Assembly (NCBI GenBank): GCA_964502145.1 | Contig: CAZCVI010000007.1 | Coordinates: forward strand, 123,526-187,525 | Direction: 5' to 3' | Source: CAZCVI01 sp964502145 | GTDB lineage: Bacteria > Acidobacteriota > Aminicenantia > UBA2199 | Length of the DNA: 64,000 nucleotides | Shown here: piece after piece, positions 35,668 to 43,345 of the stretch | Layout: each line of letters starts with the position of its first letter | Position numbering within the stretch: position 1 is the first letter of the stretch | Program-made: the position numbers and the translations under genes | Notes under the pieces: model-generated | Told to the model about the DNA's origin: nothing | Databases searched by the model: none | What the model saw: the letters and a program-made list of their open reading frames with translations, nothing else

Positions 35668-36300
35668 TGATTTCTCCGTTTCCTTTTATATTATTCATTT
35701 TCATTGTCCATTTATTATCCATTTATTATCCATTCATTGTCCATTCATTGTCTATATCACTGTTTGTGCATCATCCATTCTTTTCTAACACAGCAAAAAT
35801 AAAAAGTCAAGTATTTTATTTTTTTTTTTACTGTCATATCGGGGGTTTCACCCGTGAATTTTCTGGAAATCCTGGTTGCAAGGGCATTTTGTGTTTTAAG
35901 ACGAAAACCTTCACTACCAAATTGTTTAAAGCACTGGCACTGTTTTTCCTCAGGGTCCAACCGCCCTGTCCATTCAAAACCAACCATATGCATGCCAACC
36001 TTTTTTCGTTTCAAAGTAAAACCTCCAATTTAGTGTATAGCAAATTTCCTGCCAACACTGAACAAAATCGTGAATGTCTCTATATCGGCGTTATTGCGGG
36101 TAAATTGAGGAAATAAACGGCGTCATTTTCCTGACACTATGCATTAAAGATTGTCAAGGATATGATAAAATATACCTTTTCGGGGAAATTTTTTCTGTTT
36201 TTAGCGTGGGCTTGGGGGGGTATAAAAAAAGACAGAAATCGCCTGAAATGGTGCAGTGCTATAGCGAGAAGTCGGTGATTACTGTTTCTAATGAAGGAGT
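35668..36300. other. Intergenic region with 11-bp tandem repeats; possible decayed ORF
   Basis: 35706-35755 carries repeats of TCCATTTATTA and TCCATTCATTG, period 11, just upstream of pilM. On the minus strand, 35757-36014 could encode 85 residues (GFEWTGRLDPEEKQCQCFKQF), with no ribosome site and no family recognised; it may be a decayed fragment. I see nothing supportable between 36015 and 36300. Confidence 0.35.
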
Positions 36301-36786
36301 TTAATATTCATCCAAGTGAACAAACTCGGCATTTTCAATCCATGTGATAGGCCGGGAAAGAAATTCCACCATGTTCTCCAAGAGATACCGGTGTCTTTCT
36401 TCGTCTTGGGCAATCTTTAGAAGGATGGCTTTGGCGTCTTTATTATCGATCTCTTCTGCCTTCTCCTTGTAAAAAGCGGCACTTTTTATTTCCACCTCTA
36501 TGGCTTTTTTATACAAGTCAATTTCCGATATATTGACATTAAAGTCTTCAAGTTGGTCCTTCATTTCCGCAAAAATAGTTTTTGCCTTTCCTAATATTGC
36601 GGTTCCCCGGATATCCGGGCTCATTTCGTCTTTGAGTTGTTTGAAAGCATTATAGTGTCCCACCTCGTCGTCAGCCAAGAGAATGAGAATCCGATTCAGT
36701 CCATCCTGATGACACTTATGGGCAAGATCCCGATAATATGCTTCTCCATCTTTTTCCATTTGCATAGCGTAGTCAAATACGTTCAT
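36301..36786 (-). CDS. Ferritin-like/rubrerythrin-related diiron protein
   Basis: A 161-residue four-helix protein: EKDGEAYYRDLA, DDEVGHYNAF, EVEIKSAAFYKEKAEE and DEERHRYLLE carry the paired E and ExxH ligands of diiron ferritin-like proteins. It has no rubredoxin domain at the C-terminus. Known relatives handle peroxide or iron in anaerobes. GGAGG lies upstream of ATG. Tandem direct repeats (36824-36854) upstream may be a metal- or peroxide-responsive operator. Confidence 0.88.
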   Translation of the reverse strand: MNVFDYAMQMEKDGEAYYRDLAHKCHQDGLNRILILLADDEVGHYNAFKQLKDEMSPDIRGTAILGKAKTIFAEMKDQLEDFNVNISEIDLYKKAIEVEIKSAAFYKEKAEEIDNKDAKAILLKIAQDEERHRYLLENMVEFLSRPITWIENAEFVHLDEY

Positions 36787-36823
36787 TGTATAACCTCCAA
36801 TAGGTTTTCCGATTCTTAACTCG

Positions 36824-36854
36824 TTAATAATAATGATTCTTTAATAATAATGAT
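36824..36854 (-). promoter_or_regulatory. Candidate Fur/PerR-like operator: repeated TTAATAATAATGAT
   Basis: TTAATAATAATGATT (36824-36838) and TTAATAATAATGAT (36841-36854) are direct repeats with 17-bp spacing, 38 bases upstream of the ferritin-like gene. The A/T composition and ATAATGAT core resemble Fur-family boxes. No bound regulator is identified. Confidence 0.3.
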
Positions 36855-36916
36855 ATAGAAAAAAAAATACAAGGGTTCCCTGGGAATTTTTTTTTAAAGT
36901 GAAAAGAATCGACGTG

Positions 36917-37357
36917 TTAGCCTTCGGCGACTTTTTGGTGTTGCAAAAATTCGAGGATCTGTTTTTTGTTTTCCAACTTGTAACCGAGAAAATATTTTAA
37001 CACGGCCAGACGGATTTCAGGCACGTAATCAATGTAGAAAAAGAGGTCGAGCATTTCTTCGGTAAATTCGCCGTAATCGGCAGTTTTACTTTTTTCTTCC
37101 TCTTGGATGACCATGTCTCCCTTTCCTGAGATGAGCCAATTGGTATCAATGTTATAATGAGTTTTGAAATAATGGCAAATAAGCATATTGGGGGAAACAA
37201 TCCCTTTCTCTATGCGGGCGATATTGGCTTGATTCATCCCGAAAATAGCACTGGTCTCCTTTTGAGATAATCCGACATAATGCCGCATCTGTCGAAATCG
37301 TTCGCCTATACAGGCTTTTAAATCTCTAATGGTAGTACCGTTTACTTCAGAAGTCAT
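36917..37357 (-). CDS. XRE-family transcriptional regulator
   Basis: A 146-residue protein with an N-terminal Cro/CI-type helix-turn-helix at about residues 15-70 (RFRQMRHYVGLSQKETSAIFGMNQANIARIEKG) followed by a NIDTNWLISGKG segment. The C-terminal part is helical with no recognised domain. TTGGAGGTGAT precedes the ATG. It may regulate itself or the ferritin-like gene 130 bp downstream; neither is proven. Confidence 0.88.
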   Translation of the reverse strand: MTSEVNGTTIRDLKACIGERFRQMRHYVGLSQKETSAIFGMNQANIARIEKGIVSPNMLICHYFKTHYNIDTNWLISGKGDMVIQEEEKSKTADYGEFTEEMLDLFFYIDYVPEIRLAVLKYFLGYKLENKKQILEFLQHQKVAEG

Positions 37358-37457
37358 ATCACCTCCAAATTATAACAAGGTATAATTATATATAAATTAA
37401 CGGAGAAACTCAAGGTATCAGCAAAAATTTTTTAAGATTTTTAACTCAAGGTTATAA

Positions 37458-37652
37458 CCTGGATTCACCGGCAGGTTGATGGGAAGTCTGGGAAGTCTGG
37501 GAATTATGGGAGGAATGGGAGGAATGGGAATATTTCTGTTTATCCCATAATTCCCATAATTCCCATAATTCCCAGAGTTCCCATAATTCCCATAATTCCC
37601 AGACTTCCCACTTGCTTTTACGATACTCTCATTGAACTGGCAGTGAATCCAG
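37458..37652. repeat. 9-mer fold-back element, copy 2 (GGGAA subtype)
   Basis: Terminal repeats CCTGGATTCACCGGCAGG and CTGGCAGTGAATCCAG. The left array (37481-37534) has six 9-bp units: GGGAAGTCT twice, GGGAATTAT, GGGAGGAAT twice, GGGAATATT. The inverted right array (37543-37610) has about seven, mostly GGGAATTAT. The period and terminal repeats equal those of the TGGAC subtype but the unit core differs; the two arms are not exact complements. Confidence 0.8.
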
Positions 37653-37671
37653 TGGCCATCTTTGATATCAG

Positions 37672-38019
37672 TCATACACCCACTGGCATATCCCATAATA
37701 GTGACCAATTTTTGACACAAGGCAGTGAATCGCGAACTATTTCAGGCATTACCCGGCTTAGAATTTGGCACTGGGTGCTTTTTACCAGTTCTGCCAGCCG
37801 AGTCTCCACCCGTTTATTTTCCAGAGAATTGTATTTTTGTTTAATCAGGGAAATTTCCATTGCCAGTTCCCCGATTTTTTTTTCAAACATGTTTTCGCCG
37901 GTGGAAAGCAGGATTTTTAGTCGGGAGATGATACGATCTTTCTGATGATAATCTTCAAGGGCGCGTTCGCCGATTTTCCAGTTTATTCGGGTATTACCGC
38001 GAATTTTTTCGCTGCTCAC
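37672..38019 (-). CDS. Hypothetical helical protein, possibly decayed
   Basis: A 115-codon frame from a GTG (38019) without a clear ribosome site. The product is mostly helical and charged (GERALEDYHQKDRIISRLKIL, EKKIGELAMEISLIKQKYNSLENKR). It ends just inside the right end of fold-back copy 2. No family recognised. An overlapping frame (about 37600-37720, CMTDIKDGHWIHCQFNES) could be a frameshifted continuation, which would make the locus a pseudogene. Confidence 0.3.
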   Translation of the reverse strand: MSSEKIRGNTRINWKIGERALEDYHQKDRIISRLKILLSTGENMFEKKIGELAMEISLIKQKYNSLENKRVETRLAELVKSTQCQILSRVMPEIVRDSLPCVKNWSLLWDMPVGV

Positions 38020-38083
38020 AGCTTTGACCAGTTGGATTTCACGTCGTGATAGATAAAATCGCCTTCCACTTGAACGTCAACGA

Positions 38084-38250
38084 CTGGAATTCCATCAAGC
38101 CACCCCCGATCAGCAGGCTGGACTATCTGGACATACTGGACTTACTGGACAAGCTGGAAAAAGCAAAGGTTTTGTGAAGTCCAGTAAGTCCAGTATGTCC
38201 AGTATGTCCAGACAGTCCAGTTTTTTCTGAAACTTGATTGTGAATCCAGG
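38084..38250. repeat. 9-mer fold-back element, copy 3
   Basis: The right end is TTGTGAATCCAGG; the left end, CTGGAATTCCATCAAG, is degenerate. The left array (38118-38157) reads TGGAC with TATC, ATAC, TTAC and AAGC. The inverted right array (38178-38220) reads TGGAC with TGTC, ATAC, ATAC and TTAC. The tetramers keep the same order in both arms apart from one duplication. A/T-rich apex AAAAAGCAAAGGTTTTG. Confidence 0.8.
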
Positions 38251-38383
38251 TTTCTTGGCATGCCCATGCTTCGGACCAGAAACAAATGGCTTAAAAATTC
38301 ATGAAACGGCTTCTAATAAAGATTTTTGATAACCCACCGCATCAGTAGTGGTTGATTTAGGTTGATTTAGGTTTTTTGGATAA

Positions 38384-38412
38384 TTGACATTGCTTTTAAA
38401 ATCTAGTACAAT
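38384..38412 (+). promoter_or_regulatory. Sigma-70-type promoter for the GWxTD operon
   Basis: TTGACA (38384-38389) and TACAAT (38407-38412) are separated by exactly 17 bp, 42 bases upstream of the first GWxTD gene. The -35 is consensus and the -10 is one base off. Confidence 0.75.
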
Positions 38413-38454
38413 ACAATAAAAGACGTTGCTAATAATGTAAAAGAGGTTGAAAAA

Positions 38455-40578
38455 ATGAAAATCTTAAGAGCCGCCGTCATCCTTGTGGTTATGCTTTTTT
38501 TTGTAGGTCATTCCACGGTTGAAGCCAGTGCGGAAAAAACTACCACCCCAAAAAAATCGGTTAAGGATCTTTCACCAAAATACAAAAAATGGCTGAAAGA
38601 TGATGTGGAATATATTATCTCGAAATGGGAGAAACAAGTATTCCTCCAGTTGGAATCGGACCGAGAACGCGAAATGTTTATGGCGGCGTTCTGGAAAAAC
38701 AGGGACCCCAATGTCTACACAGAAGAAAATGAATACAAAACGGAACACTATCGCCGCATCAAATATGCGGATGATAAATTCGGGAAAGGAACCCCAACAT
38801 CGGGTCGCCGTACAGAACAAGGCCGAATCTACATCATCCTTGGGGAACCGAATTCAATCGAACGCTATGATCAAGAAACAGAAATCTATCCAGTCATCAT
38901 CTGGTTTTATTCTGGATTGGCAGAGTATGGTCTTCCGAATGCATTTTACGTGGTTTTTTTCAAAGAGGATAATTCGGGTGACTTTGAACTATACAGCCCA
39001 CTCCGACACGGTCCGCACAAATTACTGGTCAGTAATGATGACGATGATACGCATGATATTACCACGGCTTATAATAAGCTCCTCAAAGTAATTCCCAATG
39101 TAGCCAAGGTGTCAATGTCCCTGATCGAGGGAGACACCCTCCCCGGTGGCAGACCCACGGTGAGCTCGGATATATTAATCTCAAAACAAATCGTGGAAGC
39201 CCCAACAAAACGGGTAAACGATGAGTATGCAAAAAAACTCTTAAAATACAAAAACTATATTGATGTGGATTACTCGGTCAATTACATCCCCAATAAGTCC
39301 AAAGTAAAAATCTTTAAAGACGATACATCTGGACTCTATTTTGTCCATTACCTGGTTGAACCGCAAAAACTCTCCCTTGAGCAATTCGAAGATTCCGTAT
39401 ACGGGAACCTGGAAATCAATGGGAGTGTTTTTAATAAAGATGGCGAATCCATATACCAGTTTTCAAAAAACGCCCCTATTCGACTGAAACCGAACCAAAT
39501 GGAAAAGGTAAAAGACAAATTATTCAGTTTCCAGGATTTTTTCCCCCTTATTCCAGGCAATTACCGTTTGGAAATACTGATCAGAAATACCACTTCCAAG
39601 GAATTTACCTCGGTAGAAAGGGATTTGGTCATCCCAGCCACGACTAGCCCGGGTATGGGCATGACATTACTCGCCAATAATATCCGCCGGGACCCGAAAT
39701 TCAAAACCAGCGATAAACCCTTTTTTGTTAACGGCACCCAGATGCTTGCTTCCCCGCAGAATGACTTTACCGCCGATGACAAATTATACTTCTTTTTTCA
39801 GGTTTACGGGTTAACGGAAGCCCAGATCAAGAATGGGTATTTTGTTTTCTCTTTTTTTAAAGATGACGATGAAGAAAAACCACTAAAAACCTTCAAGAAA
39901 GCCATCGCCGATTATTCTGGACCGGATCGGATTAATTTTATGGAAGAAATTCCACTGGCTGGCATGTCGGCCACCTATTATGTGGTCCGGGTTTCGGTAT
40001 ACGGGAAACCGGAGCAATTTTTATTTAAAGGCGAAGAACCATTCTTCATCAGTCCAGTCTCCCCACTGACAAGACCCTGGGTCGTATCGCTGAGCACACC
40101 CGCAGATGGCCCGGAACATTTGAATAGCCTGGCCATTCAATATACCAATATCAAAGACTACACCAACGCCAGCAATTATCTGGAACAAGCCTATCACCGC
40201 GCTCCCAATTCGGCCAAACTAGCACTAAATTACTGCCAATTGCTGCTGCAAATGAAAAACTACCAGAAAATCAAAACGATTGCGACACCTTTCCTGCAAA
40301 CCAATGAAAAACAGGAGTTTTATTCCTACCTCGGTTATGCATCGGCAAGCCTCGGGGAGTATGTCGAGGCGATTACCCATTTCAAGGATCATCTGGCCTA
40401 TTTTGGCACAAACATTAAAATACTAAACGCCATTGGTGAATGCTATCGGAAATTGGGGAATAAAGAAGAAGCACTGATTGCCTGGCAGAAATCATTGGAA
40501 CTTTTGCCAGACCAAGAACAATTGCGGACTCTGATTAAAGAGTTGAAAAAAGATAATGGTAAGGGGACCATTAAATAA
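38455..40578 (+). CDS. GWxTD-domain secreted protein with C-terminal TPRs
   Basis: A 707-residue protein with a signal peptide (ILRAAVILVVMLFFVGHSTVEA). The GWxTD domain (about 45-260) has FWKNRDPNVYTEENEYKTEHYRRI, a divergent core SGRRTEQGRIYIILGEP in place of GWxTD, and VIIWFYSG. A middle beta-rich region and C-terminal TPR helices (about 560-700, LAIQYTNIKDYTNASNYLEQA, GECYRKLGNKEEALIAWQKSLELLP) follow. The family function is unknown; it is typical of Acidobacteriota-like genomes. The stop overlaps the start of the second GWxTD gene. AAGAGG precedes the ATG. Confidence 0.85.
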   Translation: MKILRAAVILVVMLFFVGHSTVEASAEKTTTPKKSVKDLSPKYKKWLKDDVEYIISKWEKQVFLQLESDREREMFMAAFWKNRDPNVYTEENEYKTEHYRRIKYADDKFGKGTPTSGRRTEQGRIYIILGEPNSIERYDQETEIYPVIIWFYSGLAEYGLPNAFYVVFFKEDNSGDFELYSPLRHGPHKLLVSNDDDDTHDITTAYNKLLKVIPNVAKVSMSLIEGDTLPGGRPTVSSDILISKQIVEAPTKRVNDEYAKKLLKYKNYIDVDYSVNYIPNKSKVKIFKDDTSGLYFVHYLVEPQKLSLEQFEDSVYGNLEINGSVFNKDGESIYQFSKNAPIRLKPNQMEKVKDKLFSFQDFFPLIPGNYRLEILIRNTTSKEFTSVERDLVIPATTSPGMGMTLLANNIRRDPKFKTSDKPFFVNGTQMLASPQNDFTADDKLYFFFQVYGLTEAQIKNGYFVFSFFKDDDEEKPLKTFKKAIADYSGPDRINFMEEIPLAGMSATYYVVRVSVYGKPEQFLFKGEEPFFISPVSPLTRPWVVSLSTPADGPEHLNSLAIQYTNIKDYTNASNYLEQAYHRAPNSAKLALNYCQLLLQMKNYQKIKTIATPFLQTNEKQEFYSYLGYASASLGEYVEAITHFKDHLAYFGTNIKILNAIGECYRKLGNKEEALIAWQKSLELLPDQEQLRTLIKELKKDNGKGTIK

Positions 40579-41504
40579 TGAAAGACAAAAAACAATTAAG
40601 ATATATCGGTTTTTTAATGCTTCTGGTGGTGCCGGTTTTGCTGCTCACTTTTTGCAGCAAGAATGCCAAATTACTCAAGGAATTACCCGAGATAGACCAG
40701 GAATTTATCTCGACAGTCCGGTACCTTATCACTTCCGCCGAGAAGAAGAAGTTTTTCACCCTGACCAACGAAACCGAAAGAAAGCAGTTTCGCCTGGACT
40801 TTTGGAAAAAGCGCGACCCTGATCCCGCGACTGAAGAAAATGAATTCCAGCAGCAGTATTTCGAACGCATTGAAGAGGCCAATCGGCTTTTTTCCATAGG
40901 TCATTATAAAGGTTGGCTTACGGATCGGGGCCATGTACTGGTCATTTTAGGACCGCCGGAAACCAAACGTGTTTATCCCAGCGGTTACCAAGTAGAGGAT
41001 TATCCCAGCGAGGTTTGGTTTTACGGGTATTTTCCCGTGGTATTTGTGGACCGCAATCGAACAGGAGATTACGATCTTGTCACATTGAACCTCTGGCATA
41101 TGGCAGAAATAGTAAAAGCCCAAAAAAACGAAATACCTTCGGTTGCCCATGAAAATACCCCTTTCGGATTTAAGTCTAAGATATTTATGGATAAAAAAGC
41201 GGGGCACCATAACCTGCAACTCGCCCTTCCCTACCGCAATATCATTTTTCAAAAAGGAAAAGAAGGCTTCAACGCGGATATTATCATCCGGGTTGAAATT
41301 ATAGAGACAAAAAAAAATATCACCCAGTCGATGAACAAAAATCATTCGATAATGGTCACTGAAAGTGAGCTGAAGAAATTGTCAAACAACTACATCCTGT
41401 CGATTCCACTCAAACTGGAAGCAGGCAAGTACGAGGTGACCGTGATTATTGAAAGCAAGGCGGATAATATCAAGGTCAAGGACAAAATCAGCTTCAAAAT
41501 TTAG
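40578..41504 (+). CDS. GWxTD-domain lipoprotein
   Basis: A 308-residue protein with a lipoprotein-type signal (FLMLLVVPVLLLTFC). It has a canonical GWxTD core: FWKKRDPDPATEENEFQQQYFERIEEANRLFS, then GWLTDRGHVLVILGPP and SEVWFYGYFPVVFVDRN. The C-terminal part is a beta-rich domain. The ATG shares a base with the stop of the preceding GWxTD gene, so the two are translationally coupled. The pair presumably acts together at the cell envelope; role unknown. Confidence 0.85.
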   Translation: MKDKKQLRYIGFLMLLVVPVLLLTFCSKNAKLLKELPEIDQEFISTVRYLITSAEKKKFFTLTNETERKQFRLDFWKKRDPDPATEENEFQQQYFERIEEANRLFSIGHYKGWLTDRGHVLVILGPPETKRVYPSGYQVEDYPSEVWFYGYFPVVFVDRNRTGDYDLVTLNLWHMAEIVKAQKNEIPSVAHENTPFGFKSKIFMDKKAGHHNLQLALPYRNIIFQKGKEGFNADIIIRVEIIETKKNITQSMNKNHSIMVTESELKKLSNNYILSIPLKLEAGKYEVTVIIESKADNIKVKDKISFKI

Positions 41505-41514
41505 CAGTATCAGA

Positions 41515-41575
41515 CTGGTTGAAAGAATAACTGAAAGAATGATTGAGAGAATAATAGAGAAAATGATATATACTA
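41515..41575. repeat. Imperfect 12-bp tandem repeat between GWxTD and TPR genes
   Basis: TGAAAGAATAAC, TGAAAGAATGAT, TGAGAGAATAAT and AGAGAAAATGAT are four consecutive 12-mers (41519-41566). The next gene's ATG is 27 bp away. Confidence 0.5.
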
Positions 41576-41592
41576 GATATTAGGAGAAAACA

Positions 41593-42579
41593 ATGAAAAT
41601 TAACAGAGTAATACAAATGACGGTTATTGTATTAATGGTCCTTGTTATTACTGGAGTTTCCAGTAATGTATATGCACAGGATGGTCGGGGACGTGGGCTG
41701 ATGCGTGGATCGGTCACCGATGAAGCGGGAAATGCAATAGCTCAAGCCAATGTTCAAATCGTCTTGCACGCGAATAAAGAGGTTAAATTTAATACAAAAA
41801 CCAACGACAAGGGCAAGTTCACCTTTAACGGTCTAACCGGCGGTAACTGGCAGATTTTCGCATCAGCACCAGATTACATGGAAGGGCAAAAAATGGCAGC
41901 TATCCTTCAAGTCCCGGATAACCCGCCGATTTTAATCATTTTAAAAAAAATAACCGTGGCAGATTTGGCCCAGGCGGCTCAAACCGCTTTGGATAAAAAC
42001 GCCTCTTTGATTGATCAAGGCAAACAACAGTTCAACGAAGCCAAATATGATGAAGCTCTGGAGCTTTTCCAGCAATTCCTGGTCAAACAGCCTGAATTCT
42101 ACCAGACCCATTTACTGATTGGAAATTGTTATAAAGAAAAAGGCGAACTTGATCAAGCGATGGAATCGTACAAAAAAGCACTTGAAATGGCCCCCAAAGA
42201 GAATCCAGACAAAACGTTAATTTCCCAGGTAGATTCGGCCATGGGTGATCTGTACATCCGCAAAGGCGACCTGAAAACGGCCCAGGAATACTTCAAAAAA
42301 TCATTGGAACTGAACCCCACCGACGAAATTTTAGCCTATAATGTGGGTGAAATTTTCTTCTCCAATAATAAAACCGACGAAGCGCTGGTGTATTTCAAAT
42401 TAGCCACCACGATCAAACCAGAATGGAGTCAACCTTACCTAAAAATCGGGTATGCCTACCTGAATTCCGGCGACTTTCCCAACGCCAAAGCCAATTTCAA
42501 CAAGTTTCTCGAACTTGATGCCAATTCCCCAGAAGCTCCAGCTATTAAAGAGTTGCTGGATAGTCTAAAAGATCAATAA
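41593..42579 (+). CDS. Secreted carboxypeptidase-regulatory-like/TPR protein
   Basis: A 328-residue protein with a signal peptide (VIQMTVIVLMVLVITGVSSNVYAQ). Residues about 35-120 form a carboxypeptidase-regulatory-like domain (RGSVTDEAGNAIAQANVQIVL, TNDKGKFTFNGL). About 145-325 are TPRs (AKYDEALELFQQFLVKQPE, GDLKTAQEYFKKSLELNP, GDFPNAKANFNKFLELD). It follows the GWxTD pair by 88 bp. Likely periplasmic scaffold; partner unknown. TAGGAGA precedes the ATG. Confidence 0.82.
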   Translation: MKINRVIQMTVIVLMVLVITGVSSNVYAQDGRGRGLMRGSVTDEAGNAIAQANVQIVLHANKEVKFNTKTNDKGKFTFNGLTGGNWQIFASAPDYMEGQKMAAILQVPDNPPILIILKKITVADLAQAAQTALDKNASLIDQGKQQFNEAKYDEALELFQQFLVKQPEFYQTHLLIGNCYKEKGELDQAMESYKKALEMAPKENPDKTLISQVDSAMGDLYIRKGDLKTAQEYFKKSLELNPTDEILAYNVGEIFFSNNKTDEALVYFKLATTIKPEWSQPYLKIGYAYLNSGDFPNAKANFNKFLELDANSPEAPAIKELLDSLKDQ

Positions 42580-42804
42580 TAAATAATTATCCCTCCGGAT
42601 AAATTATGAAAGGATGATACCAGGGGAGTCTGTGATGAGTGGTCAATCCACTTACTACAGAGCTCCCCATTTTTCCACCACAAAATCAAAACCGCAAAAA
42701 CCCAGTTTTGCGCCAAATCCTTGTGCGATAGCGGGGGGTTTTTAGGAATCTGCCATTTATACATCTACTTATCAATATGAAATCCTGCAACCCTATCTTC
42801 CATC
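42580..42804. other. Intergenic region without a supportable gene
   Basis: I see no coding frame or clear site here. It ends at the left edge of fold-back copy 4. Confidence 0.4.
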
Positions 42805-42971
42805 CTGGATTCACCGCCAAATATCTAAAATCGTTGTGGACGATATGGACTTAGTGGACGATATGGACAAAAAAATGCTTTTGTTTTTGCTCCACATCGT
42901 TCACATCGTCCATATCGTCCACTAAGTCCATATCGTCCATGTTTTTTCACGAATCTGGCGAAGAATCCAGG
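42805..42971. repeat. 9-mer fold-back element, copy 4
   Basis: Left end CCTGGATTCACCGCCAAA, right end GGCGAAGAATCCAGG. The left array (42836-42868) reads TGGAC with GATA, TTAG, GATA. The inverted right array (42891-42940) reads TGGAC with GATA, TTAG, GATA and two further GATG units, so the three shared units are identical and in the same order. The apex ACAAAAAAATGCTTTTG is shared with copies 1 and 6. The right end abuts the TonB-receptor remnant. Confidence 0.85.
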
Positions 42972-43131
42972 CCATAGACAGAAAAATGTCATAGTTGGCA
43001 ATAACGTAATAGATTATTGGCACGATTTTGGTGTTGGATACGTTGGTGATGTTCGCATTGAGGTTGAGGTTCGATTTATAACCCAGTTTCAAATTATATT
43101 CCAGCAGGTGTACCCGTTTTGGCCTATCCAT
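42972..43131 (-). pseudogene. Remnant of a second TonB-dependent receptor 3' region
   Basis: The minus strand encodes LLEYNLKLGYKSNLNLNANITNVSNTKIVPIIYYVI, which matches LEYNLKLGSKFNLNLNANITNVTNNKIAQRIYNFI near the end of the intact receptor at 43346-46426. Nothing else of the gene is present. The fold-back element (copy 4) begins or ends at the broken side. Confidence 0.8.
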
Positions 43132-43257
43132 TAAACCCCCACTGTTAAACCAAAATTAACCAGTCGCTCCATGGGCACAACACCCTCATTTAATTTCCAA
43201 CATTAATTATATTGGAAAAACAAAAGGAAAACATCACAACAAATAATCTGGATAATT

Positions 43258-43295
43258 AAAAAAAAACCCCCTGACTTGCGCCAGGGGGCCTTTTT
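43258..43295 (-). terminator. Rho-independent terminator of the TonB receptor gene
   Basis: On the minus strand CCCCCTG and CAGGGGG form a 7-bp G/C stem with an 8-base loop followed by a T9 run. It is 51 bp beyond the receptor stop. Confidence 0.8.
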
Positions 43296-43345
43296 ATTTC
43301 GGTGCAACGAACAACACGAATCGTTACAACATTGTTTTTTGTTAA

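Larger units (their letters stand above)
37358..38383. other. Gene-poor region bracketed by two fold-back elements
   Basis: The region carries element copies 2 (37458-37652) and 3 (38084-38250). Between them is a minus-strand frame of about 115 codons (37672-38019), listed separately. 38251-38383 shows nothing beyond a GGTTGATTTAGGTTGATTTA direct repeat at 38349. Confidence 0.5.

Noticed and set aside
37481..37610. CRISPR-like array from regular short repeats
   Set aside because: The repeated unit is 9 bp with no 20-40 bp spacers, the array is inverted about a centre, and no cas gene is in the window.
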